64,000 nt of DNA, from contig OY759969.1 in NCBI GenBank assembly GCA_963662865.1, positions 744,001 to 808,000 on the forward strand. The letters are read 5' to 3'. The notes beneath the pieces were generated by a model, which was not told the origin of the DNA, ran no database searches, and saw only the letters and a program-made list of their open reading frames with translations. The position numbers and the translations under genes are program-made. The stretch comes from JAJDYQ01 sp963662865. Lineage in GTDB: Bacteria > Pseudomonadota > Gammaproteobacteria > JAJDYQ01. This document shows, piece after piece, positions 1 to 7,994 of this stretch (positions are counted from its first letter, which is position 1; each line of letters starts with the position of its first letter).

Positions 1-896
1 GACGACTGGCGCGTCGCGGTGTTAGTGCGGTGATTCCAGAGCAGGAAGAATTCCCATACGTGTTGCGTGTGGTATCTGAAATCACAGAATCGAATGGTTC
101 AAGCTCCATGGCGAGCATTTGCGGCACATCACTGTCACTAATGGATGCCGGAGTACCGGTTAAAGCGCCCGTAGCGGGCGTAGCCATGGGCCTGATTAAG
201 GAAGGCGATAAATTTGCGGTACTGACTGATATTCTGGGTGACGAAGACCATCTGGGTGACATGGACTTCAAGGTAGCCGGTTCCAAGGATGGCATCACGG
301 CGTTACAGATGGATATCAAGATTGATGGCATTACCAGAGAAATTATGGAGCAGGCATTGGACCAGGCACATGAAGGTCGTATGTTCATCCTGGGCGAAAT
401 GAACAAGGTAATCAGCGAACCTCGCGCCGAAATGTCTGATTTCGCCCCGCAGATGTTGAGCATGAAAATTGATCCCAGCAAGATTCGTGAAGTGATTGGC
501 AAAGGAGGCACCACCATTCGCTCTATTACCGAAAATACCGGCGCCTCTATTGATATCGATGATAATGGCAACATCAAGATTGCCTCTCCGGACAGAGACG
601 CGGCCAATGCCGCACGTCACGCCATTGAGCAGATTACCGCCGATGTTGAATCCGGTCAGATTTATGAAGGCAGAGTTGTTCGCCTGATGGACTTCGGTGC
701 CTTCGTGAACATCCTGCCGGGAAAAGACGGTCTGGTTCACATTTCCCAGATTTCAGAAGAGCGCGTAGAGAAGGTAAGCGACAAGCTGTCTGAAGGTGAC
801 GTGGTTAAGGTGAAAGTTCTGGAAGTGGACCGTCAGGGACGCATACGGCTGAGCATGAAGGCCGTAGCTGCCGAGAGGCGATCCGCAGCCAGATAA
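1..896 (+). CDS. pnp: Polyribonucleotide nucleotidyltransferase (PNPase), C-terminal part
   Basis: PNPase degrades RNA 3' to 5' by phosphorolysis and is part of the RNA degradosome. The gene runs off the left edge: the frame is open from base 3 and reads RLARRGVSAVIPEQEEFPY, the usual sequence in the second RNase PH core. The GTG at 30 is therefore not the start. Visible parts are the rest of the second RNase PH domain, a KH domain with the GKGG loop (REVIGKGGTTIRSITE) and a C-terminal S1 domain (GRVVRLMDFGAFVNILPGKD). The C-terminus is short after S1. pdxB follows in the same direction. Confidence 0.97.
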   Translation, partial: RLARRGVSAVIPEQEEFPYVLRVVSEITESNGSSSMASICGTSLSLMDAGVPVKAPVAGVAMGLIKEGDKFAVLTDILGDEDHLGDMDFKVAGSKDGITALQMDIKIDGITREIMEQALDQAHEGRMFILGEMNKVISEPRAEMSDFAPQMLSMKIDPSKIREVIGKGGTTIRSITENTGASIDIDDNGNIKIASPDRDAANAARHAIEQITADVESGQIYEGRVVRLMDFGAFVNILPGKDGLVHISQISEERVEKVSDKLSEGDVVKVKVLEVDRQGRIRLSMKAVAAERRSAAR

Positions 897-944
897 TGAA
901 ACGGATATGCGGGGATCTTTTTTTTGATTCCGGCACGAGCCGCC

Positions 945-2087
945 ATGTTAATCGTTGCCGACGAGAATATCCCCGCCGTAACCGAAGTCTTCTCCGCATT
1001 TGGAACAGTGCAGCTCCTGCAGGGGCGGGAAATGCGGGCATCCGACATTCGGTATGCCGAGGCATTGCTGGTGCGCTCCGTTACCAGAGTAAACCGTGAT
1101 TTACTGAACGGCAGCAGGGTTGGATTTGTTGGCAGTGCAACCATTGGTACCGATCATATTGACCTGTCCTGGCTGAAATCCCGGGGCGTGGAATTTGCCA
1201 ATGCCCCCGGCTGCAACGCAGTTGCCGCGGCCGAATACGTGATACTCTCCGTTCTGTTATGCGCCCGCCGGAACCACCTTGATCTTCTAGGCAGTACCGT
1301 CGGGATTATTGGCTGCGGCAATGTCGGATCCCGCGTGCAGGCGCGTTTCGAGGCCATCGGACTCAAATGCCTTGTCTGCGATCCCCCAAGGGCTGAGCGC
1401 GAAGGTACCGCAGGTTTTGTCGATATGGAGACAATATCCGGGGCCGATATTATAACAGTACACATCCCACTGGAAAGAAGCGGGGATCATCCGACATTCA
1501 GACTGATAAGCAGTGAATTTATTGAGAGCCTGAAACCGGGAGCCATCCTCATCAACACCTCGCGCGGTGAAATTAGCGATGAAAACGCACTTAAAAAGCG
1601 ACTGATCAGACAGGACGATATTTACGCTGTTCTGGATGTTTGGGAGAACGAGCCCGGTATTGACCCGGAGCTGGTCGAAAAAGTTGCGGTCGCGACGCCT
1701 CATATTGCCGGACACAGTATTGACGGCAAATTACGCGCCACCGGCCAGTTATACGAAGCCTGGTGTCAATTCAGTCATGCTGCCCGGGAATGGGACTACC
1801 AGCGGAGACTGCCCGATCCGGAAGAACCATTGATCAGCCTGCGTGATATCGAAAGTCCGCTGGAAGCAATCTCGGCTGCGTTGCCCAGGGTTTATAATAT
1901 ATCGCGGGATGATCGTGATTTACGTAATTTATGCAGTGACACGGACAAAGATACCGGAGCCGGTTTTGACCTGCTGCGCAAATGCTATCCGGTGCGCCGT
2001 GAATGCAGAGCATATCGGATCGCCGGACGGAATCTTTCTGAATCCGTCTTATCGACCTTAAGAAAGTTTGGTTTTGCGTTAGCCTGA
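945..2087 (+). CDS. pdxB: Erythronate-4-phosphate dehydrogenase
   Basis: Second step of DXP-dependent pyridoxal phosphate synthesis: NAD-linked oxidation of 4-phosphoerythronate. It is a D-2-hydroxyacid dehydrogenase fold of 380 residues, with the NAD-binding motif GIIGCGNVGSRV, the catalytic-Arg segment NTSRGEI, Glu in VWENEPG and His in ATPHIAGHS. The C-terminal region beyond the NAD domain matches the length expected of PdxB rather than a generic dehydrogenase. The frame is open from a TTG at 924, but the ATG at 945 gives MLIVADENIP, which matches the family start (M-I-x-D-E-N-x-P). Confidence 0.93.
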   Translation: MLIVADENIPAVTEVFSAFGTVQLLQGREMRASDIRYAEALLVRSVTRVNRDLLNGSRVGFVGSATIGTDHIDLSWLKSRGVEFANAPGCNAVAAAEYVILSVLLCARRNHLDLLGSTVGIIGCGNVGSRVQARFEAIGLKCLVCDPPRAEREGTAGFVDMETISGADIITVHIPLERSGDHPTFRLISSEFIESLKPGAILINTSRGEISDENALKKRLIRQDDIYAVLDVWENEPGIDPELVEKVAVATPHIAGHSIDGKLRATGQLYEAWCQFSHAAREWDYQRRLPDPEEPLISLRDIESPLEAISAALPRVYNISRDDRDLRNLCSDTDKDTGAGFDLLRKCYPVRRECRAYRIAGRNLSESVLSTLRKFGFALA

Positions 2088-2105
2088 GCACCATATCGCT
2101 TCAGG

Positions 2106-2136
2106 GAAACCCTGATTAAATCAAGGCTTCTTTTTT
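2106..2136 (+). terminator. Hairpin plus T-run after pdxB (dispersed repeat copy A)
   Basis: A 25-base near-palindrome (2106-2130; 10 of 12 pairs; core TGATTAAATCA) is followed at once by a run of T (2131-2136). This is the form of a rho-independent terminator for pdxB. Related hairpins occur at 21195, 29893 and 63319, so it also belongs to a small dispersed repeat family. Confidence 0.7.
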
Positions 2137-2177
2137 ACCTTTACAAGCTGTCACAATTAATTTCAGAGAGAGAACTT

Positions 2178-2666
2178 ATGGAAATCTTAACGGAACGTAT
2201 CCTGTATGCCAGCCGCTGGCTGTTGGCTCCGATTTATGTTGGTCTGAGTTTTGCTTTGATACTTCTGAGTATTAAATTCTTTCAGGAAATCATTCACTAC
2301 TTTCCATTGATTCTATCCATGTCCGAATCCGGGCTCGTGCTGGTAATCCTCTCCATGGTAGATATGGCATTGGTGGGCGGTCTGATAATCATGGTAATGT
2401 TTAGCGGCTATGAAAATTTTATTTCCCGGATCGACATCGCCGAGGGCGTTGAAAAGCTGTCATGGCTGGGCAAGCTGGATGCAGGCTCCCTGAAGCAAAA
2501 AGTAGCGGCTTCCATTGTCGCCATATCCTCGATTCATCTTCTGCAGAAATTCATGAACGTAGAACAGGTGGATAACGATAAACTGATGTGGTACGTTATC
2601 TTACACATGACGTTTGTCGTATCCGCAATTGGCATGTCCTGGGTTGATAAAATGAATCAACACTAA
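2178..2666 (+). CDS. yqhA: UPF0114 family membrane protein (YqhA-like)
   Basis: Small integral inner-membrane protein of 162 residues, the normal size for UPF0114/YqhA. There are hydrophobic segments at about residues 13-35, 50-75 and 105-155, and the family feature MVMFSGYENFISR in the middle. ATG 2178 is preceded by AGAGAGAG. The function of the family is not established. The neighbours pdxB and accA give no functional clue. Confidence 0.85.
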   Translation: MEILTERILYASRWLLAPIYVGLSFALILLSIKFFQEIIHYFPLILSMSESGLVLVILSMVDMALVGGLIIMVMFSGYENFISRIDIAEGVEKLSWLGKLDAGSLKQKVAASIVAISSIHLLQKFMNVEQVDNDKLMWYVILHMTFVVSAIGMSWVDKMNQH

Positions 2667-2830
2667 AGCAATGACCCGGACCCTGTTCAGCACTTTTCCG
2701 TCCCGCATGAAACCATAAAAAGAACACCGCTAAAGACCATATTGGCATTTATCGACATGGCGCTGCTTGACTGTTCGTGGTCAAAAAATAAATTCGACGA
2801 ACTTCAAGTAAGTTAGTATCTTTACTGAGT

Positions 2831-3787
2831 ATGGACCTGAACTATCTTGAACTTGAACAACCGATCGTCGATCTCGATGAAAAAATTTCCGAACTGGAAA
2901 ATGCCAGTAAAAACGGGGATTTTAATATTGAAGAGGCGCTGAAGAGCCTGCGTGAAGAGCGCGGGAAAATGATTGAGCGTATTTTTGCTGACCTGACACC
3001 CTGGCAAATATCACAAATGTCACGTCATCCTCAGCGGCCCTATACCCTGGACTACATCAATCGGGCACTGACAGACTTTCAGGAACTCCATGGAGATCGC
3101 ACCTTTGCCGATGATCTGGCGATTATCGGTGGATTGGCGCGGCTCGATGGTCGCCCTGTAATGGTGATCGGGCATCAGAAAGGGCGGGGCACCAAAGAAA
3201 AAATCCGCCGTAACTTCGGCATGCCCAGACCCGAAGGCTACCGCAAGGCCTTGCGACTGATGAAAATGGCGGAAAAATTCAACCTGCCGATCCTGACATT
3301 TATCGACACGCCCGGCGCTTACCCGGGTATTGGCGCCGAAGAACGAGGACAAAGCGAGGCGATTGCCCGCAATTTACAGGCAATGTCTGACCTTAAGGTT
3401 CCCATTATCAGTACGGTTATAGGCGAGGGCGGGTCTGGTGGTGCGCTGGCCATTGGCGTTGGTGATCAATTATTGATGCTGAGTTTCAGCACCTACTCAG
3501 TCATCTCCCCTGAAGGTTGCGCCTCCATTCTCTGGAAAAGTGCTGAAAAAGCCGAAGAGGCCGCGACCGCTATGGGTATTACGGCGGACCGTCTTGAAGA
3601 ACTCGGTCTGGTGGACGAAATCATAGAAGAGCCGCTTGGTGGCGCACATCGTGACCCGGACAAGATGGCCGAGACACTGAAAAACACACTTTCGGTTACG
3701 CTAAATAAACTACGGCAATTATCGATCAGCGAAATACTGCAACGGCGCCATCATCGCCTGATGAGTTACGGACAATACAAAGAATGA
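2831..3787 (+). CDS. accA: Acetyl-CoA carboxylase carboxyltransferase subunit alpha
   Basis: With AccD it transfers the carboxyl group from biotin to acetyl-CoA, giving malonyl-CoA, the committed step of fatty acid synthesis. It is 318 residues, standard for AccA. The N-terminal helical region (LEQPIVDLDEKISELE) and the crotonase-like core are clear: HQKGRGTKEKIRRNFGMP, FIDTPGAYPGIGAEERGQ and GEGGSGGALAIGVGD. It lies just upstream of tilS, as in many gammaproteobacteria. Confidence 0.97.
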   Translation: MDLNYLELEQPIVDLDEKISELENASKNGDFNIEEALKSLREERGKMIERIFADLTPWQISQMSRHPQRPYTLDYINRALTDFQELHGDRTFADDLAIIGGLARLDGRPVMVIGHQKGRGTKEKIRRNFGMPRPEGYRKALRLMKMAEKFNLPILTFIDTPGAYPGIGAEERGQSEAIARNLQAMSDLKVPIISTVIGEGGSGGALAIGVGDQLLMLSFSTYSVISPEGCASILWKSAEKAEEAATAMGITADRLEELGLVDEIIEEPLGGAHRDPDKMAETLKNTLSVTLNKLRQLSISEILQRRHHRLMSYGQYKE

Positions 3788-3815
3788 CTTACTGACCTGT
3801 CGGCGCCGGCCATTT

Positions 3816-5180
3816 ATGCCTTTTTCCGCGAAAAAGCTATTATCCATATATGGTCAATCCATATATGGTCAATCCATATATGGTCAATCCATTGATGTCC
3901 GGCGATTATGGATAGCCTATAGCGGCGGAATGGATTCCCACGTTTTGCTGCATCGAACCCATACGCTCCGGCCGGAGCTGCCCGATATTGCCGGAGCGAT
4001 ACATATTCACCATGGTTTAAGCCGTCATGCCGATGACTGGCAGATTCACTGCCGGGACACCTGTGCCGACTTAGGCATTAATTTTATTTCGATGAAAGTG
4101 ACCCTGCATGAAGGCGAAGGCCCGGAAGACAAGGCGCGCAGAGCCCGGTACGGAGCCTTTGCAAAAATCATACAGCCGGGCGACGCGATATTAACGGCCC
4201 AACACCAGGACGATCAGGCGGAAACCCTGCTACTCCAGGCCATACGCGGAGGAGGGCCGCGTGGAATGGCGGCTATGCCTGCAATCTCCTCACTTGGTCG
4301 AGGTTATTTGCTCAGACCACTATTAGCAGTCAGCAGACAACAGATACTGGAATATGCCGAACGGCATACCCTGCAATGGATAGAAGATGAATCAAACAAA
4401 GACATGCGAATTGGCCGGAATTTTCTAAGAAATGAAGTCATATCACTGATCAGGCAACGCTGGCCGGCAGCACCACGGACCCTCGCACGCACTGCCACGC
4501 ACACCGCTGCACTGGTTGATTTAAGTGACGAACTGCTCAAAGGCGAGCTGCGAAAAAACCAGGGAAGACATGCGGGAACACTCTCAATAGCCGCCCTGCT
4601 CAAACAGCCGGCCTCACGAGCCTCATTGCTCATCAGGGCACAGTGTCAAAAACAGCGGATTTCCCCCCCGACAACGGCGCATATCACAGAACTGCTGGAA
4701 AAACAGATCCATGCCGACCCGGACCGGCAAATCCATATTTGCTGGTCCGGGGGCGAATTTCGTCGCTACCGTGATGACCTGTACATTACCCATCCGATAC
4801 CGGAGGTAAAAACATCAGACTGGTGGCATGACTGGGATGGTAGCGGTGCCTGCAGGATACCGGAACTGGAAGGCACTCTTAAGCTGACCAAAACCGTAGG
4901 CAAGGGCCTGCGGCCCGACCTGGTAAGCAAAGGGATTCAGGTCAGACCACGCCGTGGAGGCGAAGCATGCAGACCCCGAAGAGACAGATACACCCGCAGA
5001 CTTAAAGCAATTTACCAATACCATGAGATTCCTCCCTGGGAGCGAGACACAACCCCCTTGCTGTTCATTGATGAAAAACTGGTGGCAGTAGGAAATATAG
5101 CCATCTGCGATGAAGCCGGTGTCGATGAAACGCAAGCCGGACTCAGTGTGATCTGGCAGAAAAACTCTACCGACACCTGA
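3816..5180 (+). CDS. tilS: tRNA(Ile)-lysidine synthase
   Basis: Modifies C34 of the CAU-anticodon tRNA-Ile to lysidine using ATP and lysine, so that AUA is read as Ile. The protein has 454 residues, with the PP-loop motif SGGMDSHVLL near residue 36, HHGLSRHADDWQ and AQHQDDQAETLLLQ. The TilS substrate-binding and C-terminal domains follow (PRRGGEACRPRRDR near the end). The N-terminus carries three perfect IYGQS units before LWIAYSGG, encoded by a 15-bp tandem repeat. This is unusual in an essential enzyme but should be tolerated because it lies ahead of the catalytic fold. Confidence 0.95.
   Translation: MPFSAKKLLSIYGQSIYGQSIYGQSIDVRRLWIAYSGGMDSHVLLHRTHTLRPELPDIAGAIHIHHGLSRHADDWQIHCRDTCADLGINFISMKVTLHEGEGPEDKARRARYGAFAKIIQPGDAILTAQHQDDQAETLLLQAIRGGGPRGMAAMPAISSLGRGYLLRPLLAVSRQQILEYAERHTLQWIEDESNKDMRIGRNFLRNEVISLIRQRWPAAPRTLARTATHTAALVDLSDELLKGELRKNQGRHAGTLSIAALLKQPASRASLLIRAQCQKQRISPPTTAHITELLEKQIHADPDRQIHICWSGGEFRRYRDDLYITHPIPEVKTSDWWHDWDGSGACRIPELEGTLKLTKTVGKGLRPDLVSKGIQVRPRRGGEACRPRRDRYTRRLKAIYQYHEIPPWERDTTPLLFIDEKLVAVGNIAICDEAGVDETQAGLSVIWQKNSTDT
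3842..3886 (+). repeat. 15-bp tandem repeat, three units, inside tilS
   Basis: Three exact copies of ATCCATATATGGTCA, each containing the palindrome CCATATATGG. The unit is a multiple of three, so changes in copy number lengthen or shorten the TilS N-terminus by five residues without a frameshift. Confidence 0.95.
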
Positions 5181-5272
5181 GCATAAAAACAGCAATCTTT
5201 GATGTCCTTTTGCAGCAGAAGGACAGCGCAGATCGATCTCACAGGCACTGGAACCGTAAAAATAACCGACTT

Positions 5273-7837
5273 ATGCGCCCTTATGTAGTAAATTATACAT
5301 CTCAGAATTACCGTAATAGCCGGTTTTGCCGCGTTTCATGGAAAGCAAATGACCACCAGCCTATCGAAGATGCCGCCGACTGGCAGCTTGTTCCCGCAGG
5401 TGACTGTGATTTTCGCTCATTCGATTTATTTAACAGTGCGCCTCATGCGGGAGGCCAGGGATTGATACAGAATAGGCAAGACATCAGCAGCCGTGATAAA
5501 AAAGGCCGGACACTGCTGCACAAAGTAGCTGCAAGATCGTCAGAACCGGGCATCATAGCCGCGCTGATAAAGGCCGGGGCAGACATCAACAGTTGCGCTA
5601 AAAAAGGTCGGACACCGTTGCATTGGGCGGCTGCAAGGTCTTCGGAACCGGGCATGATAGCGGCCCTGATACAAGCCGGGGCAGACATCAACAGCCGCGA
5701 TGCAGATGGCATAACACCGCTGCATTGGGCGGTCGGATACTCTTCCGAACCGGGCATGATAGCCGCCCTGATACAAGCCGGGGCAGACATCAGCAGCCAC
5801 GCTGAAGGTGGCTGGACACCGCTGCACGTAGCGGCTGGAAACAATTCAGACCCGGACATAATAGCGGCCCTGATAAAAGTCGGGGCGGACATCAACCATC
5901 GTGATGAAGGTGGCTGGACACCACTGCACTGGGCGGCAGCGCATACTTCAGAACCGGGCATCATAGCGACCCTGATAGAAGCCGGAGCAGACATCAACAG
6001 CCGCGATAAAGGCGGCTGGATACCGTTGCACTGGGCAGCCGCAAACTCCTCAGAACCGGGCATCATAGCCGCACTGGCAAAGGCCGGTTCGAACATCAAC
6101 AGCCGTGATGAAGAAGGCTGGACACCGCTGCATGGAGCGGCCGGATACTCTTCAGAACCAAACACAATAGCCGAACTGATGAAAGCTGGAGCAGACATCA
6201 ACAGCTGCGATAAAAAAGGCTGGGTACCGCTACATCTGGCGGCCGCAAAGTCTTCAGAGCAGGGCATCATCGTCGCCCTGTTAGCCGCCGGGGCGGATGT
6301 CGAAAGCCACGCTGAAAAAGGCTGGACACCGCTGCACCTGGCGGCCGCAAACTCCTCAGAACCGGGCATCATAGCGACCCTGTTAGCGGCCGGAGCGGAC
6401 GTCAACAGACGTGATGAAGAAGGCTGGACACCACTGCATTTTGCCGCCGTACATTCTTCACAGCCCGGCATCATAGTGACCCTGATAGAAGCCGGAGCAG
6501 ACGTCAACGGCTCCGATAAAAAAGGCAGAACACCGCTGCATCGGTCCGTTGCACACTCCTCAGAGCCCGGCATAATAGCCGCACTGCTGGAAGCCGGTGG
6601 AGACGTCAACAGACGCGACGAAAAAGGTTGGACATTGCTGCATTGGGCGGCTGTAAACTCTTCAGAACCGGGCATGATAGCGGCCCTGATAGAAGCCGGA
6701 GCAGACATCAATGGTTGTGATGACGGCGGCTGGGCACCGCTGCATTTTGCGGCGGCACATTCTTTAAAATCGAGCATGATAGTAGCTCTGATAGAAGCCG
6801 GAGCAGACGTCAACAGCCGCGATGAAAGTGGCAATACACCGCTGCACTGGACGGCTGCACGCTCATCAGAACCGGATATAATGGCGGCCCTGATAGAAGC
6901 CGGAGCAGACGTCAACAGCCGCGATGAAAAAGGCTGGACACCGCTGCATTTTGCGGCGGCACATGCTTCGGAACCCGGCACAATATCCGCCCTGCTAGCC
7001 GCCGGAGCGGATGTCAACAGCCGTGATGAGGACGGCGGGATAGCGCTGCACTGGGCGGCGGCGCATGCGACACAACCGGATATTATAGCCTTACTGATAG
7101 AAGCCGGAGCAGGCATCAACAGCCGTACCGAAAAAGGCATAACACCGCTACACTTCGCGGCGGTACATTCTTCGGAGCCGGGCATCATAGCCTTACTGAT
7201 AGAAGCCGGAGTAGACATCAACAGCCGTACCGAAAAAGGCATAACACCGCTGCATTTTGCAGCCGGGTTTTCCTCGGAATTGGGCATCATAGCCTTACTG
7301 ATAGAAGCCGGTGCAGACATCAACAGCCGTGATACAGATGGCATAACACCGCTGCATGAAGCGGCCGGATACTCCTCGGAACCAGACATCGTCACAGCCC
7401 TGATAAAAGCCGGAGCAGGCGTCAACAGCCGTGATAGACACGGCATAACACCACTGCATGAAGCGGCCGGGTTTTCTTCAGAGCCCGGCATAATAGCCGT
7501 ACTGCTGGAAGCCGGAGCAGACGTCAACGGCCATGATGCAGACGGCGGAAAACCGCTGCACTGGGCCGCCGCAAAAACCTGGCAACCAGACATAATCGCC
7601 ATCTTGATAGCAGCCGGTGGAGACGCCAACGGCCGTGATGATGCAGACCGGACACCGCTGCATCTGGCGGCCGGTCATTCTTCAAAACCGGACATAATCA
7701 TCGCCCTGCTAATAGCCGGAGCCGACCCAAAATCCGTAGACAGCGAAGGCCAGACACCCTGGGATTACATACAGGAAAACCCAGCCTTGAAAAATACAGA
7801 CGCATACTGGAAACTGAATGAAGCCCGATTTGCTTGA
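5273..7837 (+). CDS. Giant ankyrin-repeat protein
   Basis: About 854 residues. After roughly 75 unrecognised N-terminal residues the protein is an array of 22 ankyrin repeats of 34 residues, consensus G-W-T-P-L-H-W-A-A-x-x-S-S-E-P-G-I-I-A-A-L-I-E-A-G-A-D-I-N-S-R-D-E-x, ending in a cap (GQTPWDY). Ankyrin arrays bind protein partners; such proteins are often effectors or host-interaction factors in symbionts and intracellular bacteria. No signal peptide or membrane segment is seen, so it is cytoplasmic or exported by a secretion system not visible here. The frame opens at a TTG (5210) without a clear ribosome site; ATG 5273 is preferred. It follows tilS by under 100 bp and could be co-transcribed. 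Its partner is unknown. Confidence 0.9.
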   Translation: MRPYVVNYTSQNYRNSRFCRVSWKANDHQPIEDAADWQLVPAGDCDFRSFDLFNSAPHAGGQGLIQNRQDISSRDKKGRTLLHKVAARSSEPGIIAALIKAGADINSCAKKGRTPLHWAAARSSEPGMIAALIQAGADINSRDADGITPLHWAVGYSSEPGMIAALIQAGADISSHAEGGWTPLHVAAGNNSDPDIIAALIKVGADINHRDEGGWTPLHWAAAHTSEPGIIATLIEAGADINSRDKGGWIPLHWAAANSSEPGIIAALAKAGSNINSRDEEGWTPLHGAAGYSSEPNTIAELMKAGADINSCDKKGWVPLHLAAAKSSEQGIIVALLAAGADVESHAEKGWTPLHLAAANSSEPGIIATLLAAGADVNRRDEEGWTPLHFAAVHSSQPGIIVTLIEAGADVNGSDKKGRTPLHRSVAHSSEPGIIAALLEAGGDVNRRDEKGWTLLHWAAVNSSEPGMIAALIEAGADINGCDDGGWAPLHFAAAHSLKSSMIVALIEAGADVNSRDESGNTPLHWTAARSSEPDIMAALIEAGADVNSRDEKGWTPLHFAAAHASEPGTISALLAAGADVNSRDEDGGIALHWAAAHATQPDIIALLIEAGAGINSRTEKGITPLHFAAVHSSEPGIIALLIEAGVDINSRTEKGITPLHFAAGFSSELGIIALLIEAGADINSRDTDGITPLHEAAGYSSEPDIVTALIKAGAGVNSRDRHGITPLHEAAGFSSEPGIIAVLLEAGADVNGHDADGGKPLHWAAAKTWQPDIIAILIAAGGDANGRDDADRTPLHLAAGHSSKPDIIIALLIAGADPKSVDSEGQTPWDYIQENPALKNTDAYWKLNEARFA
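5494..7737 (+). repeat. 102-bp tandem repeat array (22 units) coding ankyrin repeats
   Basis: The ankyrin repeats are conserved at nucleotide level with a fixed 102-base period. Recurrent blocks include GCCGGAGCAGACATCAACAG and ACACCGCTGCA. Such homogeneity suggests expansion or gene conversion, and the array should be prone to in-frame gain or loss of units. Confidence 0.9.
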
Positions 7838-7994
7838 AAAGACATATACAAAAGTATTGAACTATCAAAACCCATAGAACGACAAAAAAAGTTAAAAATA
7901 TCTTTTCAGCAGCTGACAACTCAACGGACACCGCCACGGCATTCGCACCACCTCCACTGGAACAGCGCAAATGAACCGGAAATATAGTGACCTG

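Noticed and set aside
5443..7629. 728-codon open frame on the minus strand across the ankyrin gene
   Set aside because: It is a by-product of the 102-bp repeat period; its translation is a meaningless Ala/Ser/Pro repeat with no start context.
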